Assembly (NCBI GenBank): GCA_960531495.1
Contig: OY482859.1
Coordinates: forward strand, 31,626,406-31,690,405
Source: Zeus faber
Taxonomy: Eukaryota > Chordata > Actinopteri > Zeiformes > Zeidae
Direction of reading: 5' to 3'
Length of the DNA: 64,000 nt
The notes below the pieces were generated by a model. The model was not told the origin of the DNA. It worked only from the letters and a program-made list of their open reading frames with translations, and did no database searches. Shown piece after piece: positions 9,541 to 18,195 of the stretch. The position numbers and the translations under genes are program-made. Positions within the stretch are counted from its first letter, which is position 1. The number at the start of each line of letters is the position of its first letter.

Positions 9541-10707
9541 AAAGGAGCCACATGCACCAGCGGCCTATGGAGAAGCCACGATGGGCGCCCAGTAGCACCA
9601 GCCGCACTCCTGGTCTACCTCATCAAGGATGCACATGGACAGACTCATGAAGGACCCAAAAGAACCACCAACAGGCTCAAACAGGACTGGTGGCATCCCT
9701 ACCTGGAGGAAATGGTGGCCAACCATATTGCAGAATGCGTCGTTTGTCACGAGCTAAATAAGAAGACAGTCTACCAAAGACCTTTGGGAACATTCTCAGT
9801 GCCCCCCTACCCCTTCAGAGAAATATGCATAGATTACACCGGCATGGGCAGGGACAACAGAGTACAAGGGTACAGATACCTACTCGTGATGGTAGATCGA
9901 TTCTCCAAATGGGTAGAAGCAGTCCCTTGCAAAAGAGAGGATGCAGTATCTGTGATTAAATGCTTATGGAAAAAACGCATTCCTCGGTGGGGTTACCCCA
10001 CAGTTATCTGCTCGGACAATGGATCTCATTTTACCAGCGATAAAAAACTCAGCCAGGTAGAACAGGCATTAGGTATCTCCCATAGATCTGGTTCAGTCTA
10101 TCACCCCCAGTCAAAAGGCCTAGTTGAAAGTGCAAACCAGACGTTGAAAGAAAAAATGGCCAAGGTGCTGATAGAGACAAAACAGCAACTCAGTATGTCT
10201 CTACAGAACATCACAAAAACGACTAAACTAACGTGGGTAGATGCCCTACCCCTAGCATTAATGTCCATGCGAGACCTCTCCCCATAGTCAAACACATCTT
10301 AGCCCACACGAGATATTAACAGGCCGCCCCATGCCAGGTCCTCACAACCTACCAGCTAAATCACCCGCTTTTGATGATTTCCAGGAAGGTTTACCTGAAT
10401 ATGTCAAAGCACTAACCGCAGTATCTCGAGTTTTGTATTCACAGGTCAAGAACACTGCCCCAGACTGCCCCACACCCTGGTGGTCAGCCCCGGAGACTGG
10501 GTCCACATCAAGGTCCACAAACAGAAGTGGCCTGAGCCAAGGTGGACTGGACCTTGGGAGGTAGTGTTGGCCACCTCACATGCAGTAAAGCTCAAAAATA
10601 AAACTGGTGCTCCCTGTCACCACCTCTCCCACTGCGCCCCTGTCACCCCACCCGCAAGAACTCTCACAGAAACAAGGATCCAGCTGAAAGACGTAAGCAT
10701 TCTTTAA
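9541..10707 (+). pseudogene. pol: ERV-A integrase, C-terminus frameshifted
   Basis: Integrase inserts viral DNA into the host chromosome. The N-terminal zinc site is complete: H-x3-H in AHGQTHEG and C-x2-C in CVVC. The catalytic core shows D399 in CIDYTGMG (9832-9834), D460 in CSDNGSHF (10015-10017) and E497 in GLVESANQ (10126-10128) of the frame starting at 8638. The spacing D460-E497 leaves 36 residues instead of the usual 35. A TAG at 10285-10287 ends that frame. The rest continues in a second frame (10331-10564) and then a third (10480-10707), which carries the C-terminal PGDWVHIKVHKQ...WTGPWEVVL module. At least two frameshifts are therefore present. Confidence 0.88.
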
Positions 10708-10730
10708 TTAACCATGTAAAAAAAAAAAAA

Positions 10731-10752
10731 AATTTTTTTTTGTTTACCCTAG
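10731..10752 (+). promoter_or_regulatory. Candidate env splice acceptor
   Basis: A run of T followed by GTTTACCCTAG, with AG at 10751-10752, lies between the end of integrase and the env remnant. It is the expected place for the acceptor of a spliced env mRNA. The T run is next to a 15-base A run, so part of it may be later slippage. Confidence 0.45.
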
Positions 10753-11434
10753 GAGAAGTCCTGGACCCTACACAGTATACATATTCTTACCAAGTGGGAC
10801 CCCAATTATCGTATGACCAGTATATGACAAAGGTCAAAGAGTGGGGCCGAATGAAAGAAACAGTTCTTGTCATTTATGCCTATGAAGGACAAATCCTGGC
10901 ATTCAATGTTGATTTCTGTTCCATAATAAAGTGTGATTCCACAGGGTAGGAGCAGTACCAGTGGAATGAGAAATATGCGTGGTCCACCAACCCTAGACTA
11001 ACAAGTGACTGGTGGCTGGACGAGGATTAAGGTACCCATATTGATTGTGGGGCATGGAGTAATGTGCTTATAAACACAGGAACCAGTAGGAGGAATTGCT
11101 ACTCCACTCACGGAGCGTAGAACTAAAAGTAAAATGCAGGAATGGATGATCACATCACTGGTTGGTTGGACTCTATGTTTTCCAAATGACAAGGCCTCAT
11201 TTTATCATGCATAATCAACGTTGCTATCATTGCTGCTCTGTTAATTGTATGTGGATGTTGTTGTATACCATGCATTTGTACTCTAGTGAAAAATGCATCA
11301 TGACTGCGTTGGGAAAACAAGAAATACAAGCGTACATGGCATTGAGACAGAAGGAATGTGGCGACACCTATGTTGCTATAGGTATGGGCCTCTTTTCCCC
11401 AGCACCAGGACCCCGACATCCTCATCCACGATAA
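10740..11434 (+). pseudogene. env: ERV-A env, internally deleted
   Basis: Env makes the surface and transmembrane glycoproteins. The left part (open to the TAG at 10947) is a surface-subunit-like segment with paired Cys in VDFCSIIKC. It continues in the same frame through more stops to about 11125. From 11136 the same frame shows the membrane-proximal and membrane-spanning end of a transmembrane subunit: ITGWLDSMF, a hydrophobic run with AIIAALLIV and a Cys-rich CGCCCIPCIC. A TGA lies just before the membrane span. The cytoplasmic tail continues in a different frame to 11434. Only about 230 codons remain where roughly 550-650 are usual. The cleavage site, fusion peptide and immunosuppressive/CX6CC region are absent, so the middle has been deleted. 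The identification rests mainly on the tail and position. Confidence 0.65.
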
Positions 11435-11444
11435 CTGCATCTAG

Positions 11445-12190
11445 TTGATCATTTTGACACGCCCATCTATAGGACCCATAGAATATTAAATGCCACACTG
11501 GGACTGAAGAGTGTGCAAAGTTTTGCAATAATTTTGTAGTTTCTCAAGGCCCCAAAAGTCACGTAAACTGTTTTTTTTTACATTAAATTCAACGCGTTGC
11601 CACACCCGCATCGTGACGAAAAAAAAATGTTTTAATAACTTTTAATCCCCAATGAGTCTCAATCCAAAAAATCCCCCAGGAGAAGTTCACGAAAGTACAA
11701 AGCATAAAAAGTGGATAAAATATTACAAAAACACAGCTTTTTTTGGAACACGAAATCCAACGCTTTGCCACGGCCACATCGTGTGACAATTATTATTTCT
11801 TTTAATATCTTTTAATCGTGAAGGTGTCTTGTAGACACTCGCCAAGTTTGAAGCCAGATAAATGGCCTCGGAGGAGTTTACGAAAGTACAAAGCGAGAAA
11901 ATGAACGGAAAGTGACTAAAATTACACATTTAATCCAAGAAGTTACAAAAGTGTCCCGAATTTTGTGAATTTCATGGTAAAAAGTGAATAGGTTTGATGT
12001 TTTGAAATTTTCAACAGGGTGTGTCGGGCCATTTTGCCACGCCCATGCAGGCAACTCATACAATATCAATTGCCACACTGGGACTAACAAGTGCGCAAAG
12101 TTTCGTGAATTAGTATCTTTGGAACATGAAATTTTACGTGTTGCCACGCCACCGTAGAAAATAAAATAACAATTTTCTGACCTATTCACC
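11445..12190 (+). repeat. Dispersed repeat R1, three direct units
   Basis: Units at about 11445-11710, 11720-11960 and 11975-12190 repeat the R1 words seen at 1.8-2.5 kb, among them GGCCCCAAAAGTCA, GTGTCTTGTAGACACTCG, GTGAATAGGTTTGATG and TTGCCACACTGGGACT. They begin about 11 bp after the last env codons, so R1 directly replaces the expected 3' LTR. No open frame in them is credible. Confidence 0.75.
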
Positions 12191-12239
12191 TTTTTCCACG
12201 TAAACTCCCAAAATTCGGTACACATTTGTAACCTCTCTA

Positions 12240-12600
12240 GACTTGGAAAAAATATATATTTCCGCCATGACGGAAACCCAACAGGAAGTCGGCCATTTTG
12301 AATTTTCCTGACTTTTTAGTCATATTTATGCTTTGTACTTTCGCGAAACTCCTCCTTGGCGATTAATCGGATCGACTTCAAACTTGACGAGTGTCTACAA
12401 GACACCTTCACAGCTAAAACTTATTAAAATACATATATATTTTGGCACACGGTGTGGGCGTGGCAACACGTACAATTTCATGTTCCAAAAGATACTTGGA
12501 AATTCACAAATCTTTGCACACTCGTCAGTCCCAGTGTGTCATTTGATATTCTAGTGGTGCCATGCATGGGCGTGTCAAAATGGCCGCCTATTATCTCCTA
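12240..12600 (-). repeat. Inverted copy of R1
   Basis: Read on the minus strand this matches the unit at 2097-2460 closely, including GGAAGTCGGCCATTTT on the + strand here against its complement there. Conservation looks close to 90 percent by eye. With the units before it, this makes a head-to-head arrangement around 12.2 kb. Confidence 0.75.
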
Positions 12601-12709
12601 CATATTAGACATTGTGATAATATTATTCTGTTGTTACACGAGTGTGCATACATTCATTTTTGTACTGAGCCTGTAGTCTGCTATTCAACTATTTAACGCC
12701 CATTTAACA

Positions 12710-13006
12710 ATCTTGGACCTATACCAAACAATGTTGTCAAAATGTGTCTCTCACCCAAGTGTTTAAGTCTATGTGCCCAGGTCAAAGCAGCCCTACCCGT
12801 CCCACTTGAAGGACCTCTACACGGCCGCTGACCAGGTGAATGGGTGGTGATCGCGACTTACAGAGGAAAAGCTGGAACTCTGCCAGATTCCTAGGACCTT
12901 TCCAGCAGGGTTAGGGACCCGCACCACTGCAGCAGCAGTTAAGGTGGTAGAACGACCAATATGGATACACTTATCTCATCGCAAGAAAGTTCCTACTCCC
13001 CTCTAG
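12710..13006 (+). pseudogene. pol: Integrase C-terminus of a second ERV
   Basis: From 12781 a frame reads VKAALPVPLEGPLHGR, a TGA, then PGEWVVIATYRGKAG. After a frameshift it continues with TTAAAVKVVERPIWIHLSHR up to a TAG at 13004-13006. The order P-G-[DE]-W-V, a basic stretch, a G-P-F-like block, T-x-x-A-V-K-V, and W-I-H-x-S-H is the C-terminal SH3-like module and tail of integrase in vertebrate class I ERVs. It differs clearly from the integrase end at 10.5 kb, so it comes from another ERV family. Two stops and one frameshift are visible. No core domain or LTR of this element is seen; R1 lies just upstream. Confidence 0.7.
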
Positions 13007-13013
13007 GTACTCG

Positions 13014-13454
13014 TTGAGGAGACAACGTGAGTGTACGCTGAACGCTGCTCACCCTGCAACTGCGATGGAACCACTTCAACCATACCTACATAGGCTACTT
13101 GGGTTACTGCCATTCCCCTTACCACAGCCGAAGAAATGTGTGTTTTGGAAGCAGTTATCGAAGGGGCTTTCTACACCAACATTGGCGCCCCACAGACGGC
13201 TCCACCGCTGGACTTCTGCTCCACATTTGATTACACCTGGCCACTTCCCACCTTGTTATATGGTCATCATTTTCCTTGGCCCCTCCATCAAAAGGACACA
13301 GATAAAACAATATCTCTGTATAAATGTATTGTACTCAATTTATACATCATTTTCTGATCCCTTTGCCTCAATTATATTATACTTAAGCATTATTGCATTT
13401 TCCTTTTGTATCATTCCACTGGGAACAACAGAAGGGAGTGTGAGAGAAAAATGA
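13014..13454 (+). other. Possible start of env of the second ERV
   Basis: A 146-codon frame begins just after the integrase remnant, where env would start. Its end carries a hydrophobic segment (SIILYLSIIAFSFCIIPLG) that would suit a signal peptide. No env motif can be recognised, and a competing frame at 13136-13357 is also open, so this may be chance. It is listed for its position. Confidence 0.25.
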
Positions 13455-13698
13455 TGATCAATGTTAATGAATGATATAATTCTACCACCATGTGATGTCT
13501 GAATGCTGAGGCATATGTTTGTTTGGTGACGCCCGACTCTTTCACAGGAGATCTTACATTCCTGTATATCACTGTCACGAAAGTTTTAGTCGTTATCTCA
13601 GTTTTTCTAGATCGTAAAAGGACCATTTGTGTAAACACTCAACGTATGCTTTCCCGGCACTGAAAGTGTTCTACGTTTTTCTTTGTTAAAAAATGTTC

Positions 13699-15545
13699 TC
13701 AGCTATCACCTGTTCCGCTGATAGAAGTGACATCAATTGTTCCCATGACCGAACTGCTAGCGTCAAGCTCTGCTGCAACATCAGAAAACACTGTAGCACT
13801 CTCCATATCAGGATAATAAGGAGCAGCATCACTCTGACCTTTGACAAATGTTTGAGAGCGCTGCTATTCCTTCACAAGAACTGGCACATCACTGGCAGGT
13901 GTGGCTTTGAAGACACCTCCACAACGGTTGGTGCTGCCTTCCCCTAAAAAAAAGCAAGAGAATGAAATGCATGGACAAAATAAAACTAAAATGAAGTACT
14001 ACTATCAAAAATGTCATTGAAAAAAGAAGAAAAACAACGAACAAAGCAAACCTGCTCCGTTCCCAGGTTCCTCTTGGAGGCAGTAGCTTTCTGCCAATGT
14101 CCCACCGTGGCTTTCCCATGTAAGCAAAGCAAAATTTTCTTGATATAAAATTGATATACAATTGTTGATATAAAAACAATATAAAATTCTCCACACTGGA
14201 CAGCGCTAGAAAGATGCGATGGAACAAGTTGATAACGGGATGGATCATTCCGGCGACGCTACTGGTGTTGTGTCCACCTGTGAAATCATAGAGCAAAATG
14301 TCGATTTAAGACAATGTCTTGACAAAAGGCCAACTACACACATAACAAACATATTAAAATTGTTTAATGAAAATCGGTACACTTTGAGTGAATATCAGAG
14401 ACTATCACAGTTTCCAGAGGGTCTTACCCCAACAATAACAGTGTGCAACCGATTATCTTTCTGCCCCTTCCAACCAGTCTCCACTCAAAAGGGTTAGGTG
14501 AAGGATGAGGCACGATGAGCTCTCCCTTCACAACCACTTTTGGAGAGAATGTTGGAAGTGACCTGCCGGGAGAAACCTTTGACTTTCGTGCTGTTGGCGG
14601 CGCTGTTGTCTCCAGTTGGCGATAAGCAGCATTTCACAGCAATGTCACAGGGCCATGGTTTCACAACATAGCAAAGTTATTCATAAAATAGCCATCACGT
14701 GACATGACAACAAATTGTACAATTGTACTTACACCATCTCTGCTTCACAGCTCTGGGTGGTTCAATGGGAAGTGGTTGGCTGCAGAAAAGTACTTGATGC
14801 CTTAAAACAACGATTAGGACGAATAGAAATATGCATACATAGATGTCAACTTTGTTCATTAGAAATATTTATTGAATTGGTTTGTCTAAAAATATATACT
14901 CCGTTATACATTTAACTGTACTAAAATTAAAATATGCTTCCCATGCATGCCGCCACAGGATGGTATTCCTCACGGAGCAAATAGTCAGACGCGGAAGGAA
15001 GTCCAGGACAAACACCTATACAAACACACAAAAAAAAAAAGGTGTTTATTACAGTACATTTGTTTTCAAAATGTAAAATATGTTCTGCAGAGCTCACAAA
15101 GCAAAAGTATTAATAGTACCAATACTACCAAAAATGTACTAAACATGAAGCGTAACTTTGGCCAGCGACTGCAGACACTGACCAGGAGGCTGCGAAAGTC
15201 TACTGCTGCCTCGTCGATGGTCCTGCTGGCCGTCAAGTCGCTGCTAGGGGCTACAACACAAACTGCGTCAGGTCTCCGAGACAAAAAAGCATTCAGTACC
15301 TCGGTCCCCTGGCATCTTCACAAATCCATCCACAATGCTCCATAGATGGGAGTCACCAACAAGAAGTACAAACTAGAAACATAGAAAGTCTTTTTTTTTC
15401 ATGAAAATCACAACTTTTGTCTTCAAGTATTGTTCATAAATAATCAAACAAAAATACCTTCTTATCTGGAGACTCTGCTGTAATGACCAGCTTGTGGCTT
15501 CGTCCAGTCACGGTGGAAATTGGCTACAGGCGCACTTTCTGGTGA
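13699..15545 (-). pseudogene. Broken multi-exon gene with SGNH-like exon
   Basis: Exons can be traced on the minus strand. The exon ending at 15458 (ISTVTGRSHKLVITAESPDKK) has a GT donor at 15456-15457. The next exon starts at 15372 after a TTTCTAG acceptor, leaving an 85-bp intron. It reads [20 protein letters not shown], and after a frameshift [19 protein letters not shown] and VCSRWPK. GDSH plus the following blocks suggest an SGNH/GDSL-type hydrolase fold. Further down are donor 14427-14426 and acceptor 14279-14278 (150-bp intron), an exon with GHWQKATASKRNLGTEQ, donor 14051-14050, acceptor 13945-13944 (108-bp intron) and a last exon 13943-13699 with one internal TAG, an acidic PYYPDMESATVFSDVAAELD and a terminal TGA. 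Similar SGNH-like proteins seem to be multicopy in teleosts (recollection). The frameshift and stops argue for a pseudogene or degraded mobile gene. Joining all exons into one gene is inference. Confidence 0.5.
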
Positions 15546-15872
15546 TCACCTGTTTCTTAACAGACAAAAACCGAAAATAAATACTACTGACTTTCCACGA
15601 GGCTTCTAAAAGTGTTGAGGCACAATAGATAAATAAGAACAGCACAAGACACTAATTCGACAATAACATTTTGAAATGGCTCCATAACTTAGAAACTGAT
15701 CATTTTCTAGAACAAGTGTACTGCAATTTAAAGCATCCAAAAACCTTACTGCTGGCTGTAAAGGTGAAACTATTTTTTCTATTGATTGGTCTATAGACCA
15801 TCATATCGGTTAGTCAATTAACTCTACAAGTACCAGCAGAATGTAGAGAAATAGCTGTAGCTTGAATGTTAT
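15546..15872. other. No gene seen
   Basis: AT-rich sequence without recognisable coding content. Part of it may be the body of the retroposon whose tail starts at 15873. Confidence 0.4.
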
Positions 15873-15942
15873 TCTCCCTTGTAAGTCGCTTTGGATAAAA
15901 GCATCTGCTAAATGACTAAATGTAAATGTAAATGTAAATAAC
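15873..15942 (+). repeat. 3' tail of a fish L2-type LINE or SINE
   Basis: CTCCCTTGTAAGTCGCTTTG, then GATAAAAGCATCTGCTAAAT and copies of GTAAAT form the well-known conserved 3' tail shared by teleost L2-clade LINEs and the SINEs they mobilise. It ends in the typical short tandem GTAAAT tail. This is one of the best organism clues in the window. The 5' limit of the copy is not clear. Confidence 0.8.
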
Positions 15943-16067
15943 AAGAATATAAACAATTAACAAAATGCGGACAAATAATAGACAGGAATACGAAGGTACG
16001 CCCCCCATTGCATGCTGGGGTTTTCACGTGGCATACCCCATGCTAACGCGTCCTTGTGTCTCGTAAA

Positions 16068-16681
16068 ATGTTTAGTGTTGAGTACATAAATCACGGATCA
16101 TTTTTTGATGATACAAAAACTACTTTAAAAAATGATAACCCTCAAAAAGATTTTAGACCTGAATTTTTGAGCCTCATGGGAACCCCACCTGACTTTTTGA
16201 TTACACAGGGGACCCACCATGTTATGGTCTATTGACATGCAAACTTTGACACTGAACACTTTTTTTAATCAATAGGTCAGATTCTGATTGAAAAATATAA
16301 ACCTTCCAAAAGTATAATTATTAATTTGAAAGGATATACAACCAATTTAAGAAATCAGGCCTCAGGCCAACACCACTTAAACATATCAAAAATTGGAAAG
16401 TAAAGATTATTTTTCTACCTAAGCACGCTGTAAGTAAATGTAGTAAATTTGAGCATATTATGCAGATCATTTTCGACTTAAATACCGGTTCATCAATTGA
16501 TTTCCAGATAAGTATGACAAATACCACATATACTTTAAAAGAGAGCACAGAATCAATTGTTATTGAATTTGATGGTTTTGACAGTATAATATTTTCTTCC
16601 AAACTTAATCGAACGGGGAATAAACCTACACCCACTGTACAAAAGGTAGATAAAAAATTACAATTATTTATTATAAAATAA
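16068..16681 (+). pseudogene. Unrecognised coding-like fragments
   Basis: Two open stretches of protein-like composition lie close together on one strand. The first, 16068-16235, starts with ATG (MFSVEYINHGSFF) and contains PPDFLITQGTHHVMVY before a TGA. The second, 16325-16681, has no start ATG at its left end and runs 118 codons, with LKHIKNWKVKIIFLPKHAVS and VIEFDGFDSIIFSSKLNR before a TAA. They are in different frames, and about 90 bp with stops in all frames lie between them. I do not recognise the protein. Composition, length and the lack of introns would fit a decayed viral or selfish-element gene, but a chance AT-rich frame cannot be excluded. Confidence 0.35.
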
Positions 16682-16866
16682 AAAGGAGCAGATGGCACAA
16701 GAAAACAAACAAGGGCTCACACAGGGCTCAGTAAGTCTCCTGATATGCTTTGTAACAAAGAAAAAGTGCAATGTATTCACGCGGGGGAAGAGTAGTATGG
16801 TGGTAAACCCTGACCTTTGGCCTTTGCCTGCACCTAACTATCCATTTTCAATTAATCTGCTGATAA

Positions 16867-17228
16867 AAACCTACCCTACGGTGGTCGGCAGGAAAACTCA
16901 CTGCAAATAGACAAAACACAAGCAAATTCAGAAAACATCATCATCAATTTGACAACAAAGGCAAGAGATGCAAAACAATGGAAACATTTGCACAGAAACA
17001 AACTTAAAAGCAATTCACCACGGACACTTCATTTGGGGAATATATCAGATATGATACACAAACATTTCTTGATGTTTTTATTTTAAGTTTGTTCCTTCGT
17101 GAACTTTTCCATTGTGTTGTTGCCTGTGTTGTCAAATTGATGATGACATTTTCTAAATTTGCTTGCGTTTTGTCTATTTACATGTATTTTCTTTAGTTGC
17201 AGAGTTTTCCCGTTGGCCACCGTAGAGT
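16867..17228. repeat. Fold-back inverted repeat
   Basis: The left arm from CTACGGTGG near 16872 to AACAAACTTAAA near 17010 is the diverged reverse complement of 17090-17228, which ends in CCACCGTAG. Shared words include ATCAATTTGACAAC against GTTGTCAAATTGAT, and AGACAAAACACAAGCAAAT against ATTTGCTTGCGTTTTGTCT. The stem is about 140 bp with a spacer of about 80 bp. The block GGCCTTTG(C/A)CTGCACCTAACTA also occurs directly on both sides (16818 and 17260). This fits a non-autonomous fold-back or palindromic DNA element. Confidence 0.7.
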
Positions 17229-17459
17229 CAGTTGTTATCAGCAGATGAATTGACTTGCGGCCTTTGACTGCACCTAACTACTAATTATCAATGTTTTCGC
17301 CTGATAAAATCAATAACTAGTTGAACTCCAGTGTATACCTGGGTACTCAGGATGCCAACGAACAACACAAACATCATCAAAAATGAAGTTGCATCAAATA
17401 AACCAACATTTTTGAGCAACGTGAACCAACATGTTTGAGCAAATGCTTTAACAACTCTA

Positions 17460-17720
17460 TTAATAAATTCTTCTCGCACTTTCGCATTGGATGGCAGTGA
17501 TACGATTTTTTACATAGTACTTCAATGCAGTCCAGCTTCGCTGGTTTAGAGCTTCAGGTGAAGCTCTAATACATGCATCACACTCAGTCCTTCCCGGCAC
17601 TTTACCACTTTCAATGAAAGCCTTCAGGTTCTTTTCCACCGCATGGACCTCCTCAGGTAACCACCTCCTTCTCTCAGAGATTTCTAAGATAGAAATAGAA
17701 ATGTAAAAGGACAAATACAA
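17460..17720 (-). pseudogene. Myb/SANT-like domain fragment
   Basis: The minus-strand frame reads SERRRWLPEEVHAVEKNLKA, then GKVPGRTECDACI, then NQRSWTALKYYVKNRITAI. The spaced Trp residues, the acidic E-E-V start, the C-x2-C pair and the final basic helix resemble the small Myb/SANT-like C-terminal domain found in many uncharacterised teleost proteins, some of them transposon-related. The segment before the first Arg run is hydrophobic and probably intronic: a TTTCTATCTTAG acceptor-like sequence ends just before GAAATCTCTGAG (about 17683). It lies on the same strand as the exons at 13.7-15.5 kb and might have belonged to the same locus. The frame is short and isolated, so it is listed as a relic. 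Confidence 0.45.
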
Positions 17721-17976
17721 TTAGGAGTGTAGACCAGGTCTTTCAATCGCTGTATCTTTTGGTTACTCTATTCTCAATTCAGAATCAGAAATGGAAAAAA
17801 TGGGGTATGAGTGGTTTTCAAATTTTGCTTTTTTGGAGATACAAAAATCAAAATTGAAAAATTATTTTTCCATTTCATGACCAAAGGATGAGTGAAATTT
17901 AAAATCAAGTTTGACTTTCATTTTTTTTTATTTCAATATGAAAAAATAAAATCACAACAACATCATACAACAACAT

Positions 17977-18010
17977 ACACACCGATCAGCCACAACATTA
18001 GAACCAGTTA
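17977..18010. mobile_element. Possible Tc1-like transposon terminus
   Basis: CACACCGATCAGCCACAACATTAGAACCA is close to the terminal sequence of a Tc1-like family common in fish genomes (recalled consensus). No transposase and no matching opposite terminus are seen nearby, so only an end fragment or solo terminus would remain. Confidence 0.4.
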
Positions 18011-18021
18011 CAACTATTTAG

Positions 18022-18195
18022 GACTCCAAAATTCAGTGGTACATTTCTCATGCTGCTAAATCACCTCCATACAGCAATGTGTATGAACCAGCAAAATGGG
18101 ATGCTGTGATTGTTCCAGATGTCCCACATGATCGCGACTTTATAAATGTTATCTTTTACTGTTTATCCTTAAAGTCAGGCACTGCCCGAGGATAA
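18022..18195 (+). other. Short unrecognised coding-like frame
   Basis: After a TAG at 18019-18021, 57 codons stay open to TAA at 18193-18195. They include VYEPAKWDAVIVPDVPHDRD. The composition is strongly protein-like with no low complexity. There is no ATG at the left end, so it would be an exon or an internal fragment. I do not recognise the family. Confidence 0.3.

Larger units (their letters stand above)
2690..11434 (+). mobile_element. Endogenous retrovirus ERV-A, degraded provirus
   Basis: The order is LTR-like U3, tRNA-Trp primer binding site, leader, gag, pro, RT, RNase H, integrase and env, which is that of a vertebrate retrovirus. The single CCHC knuckle, the YVDD polymerase motif, a long pro-RT linker and an integrase with a PGDW...WTGPW C-terminal module fit class I (gamma/epsilon-like) viruses, although the tRNA-Trp primer is better known from alpharetroviruses. 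No open frame spans a complete gene: gag, pol and env all carry stops and frameshifts. Env lacks most of its middle. No sequence matching the 5' LTR region was found downstream of env, so the element is probably truncated at 11.43 kb where R1 starts. It cannot be active. Confidence 0.88.

Noticed and set aside
11150-11440. Minus-strand 96-codon frame
   Set aside because: It is antisense to the env transmembrane end.
11435-12600. 3' LTR of ERV-A
   Set aside because: No match to the TATAAACTC or GAACACGACA blocks of the 5' LTR was found; the sequence is R1.
13889-14296. Minus-strand 135-codon frame taken as one exon
   Set aside because: It spans sequences with clear splice signals. Exon-wise reading in other frames gives better peptides, so the continuous frame is read through introns.
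16321-16698. Minus-strand 125-codon frame
   Set aside because: It is hydrophobic and AT-driven, and it lies opposite the more protein-like plus-strand frame at 16325-16681.
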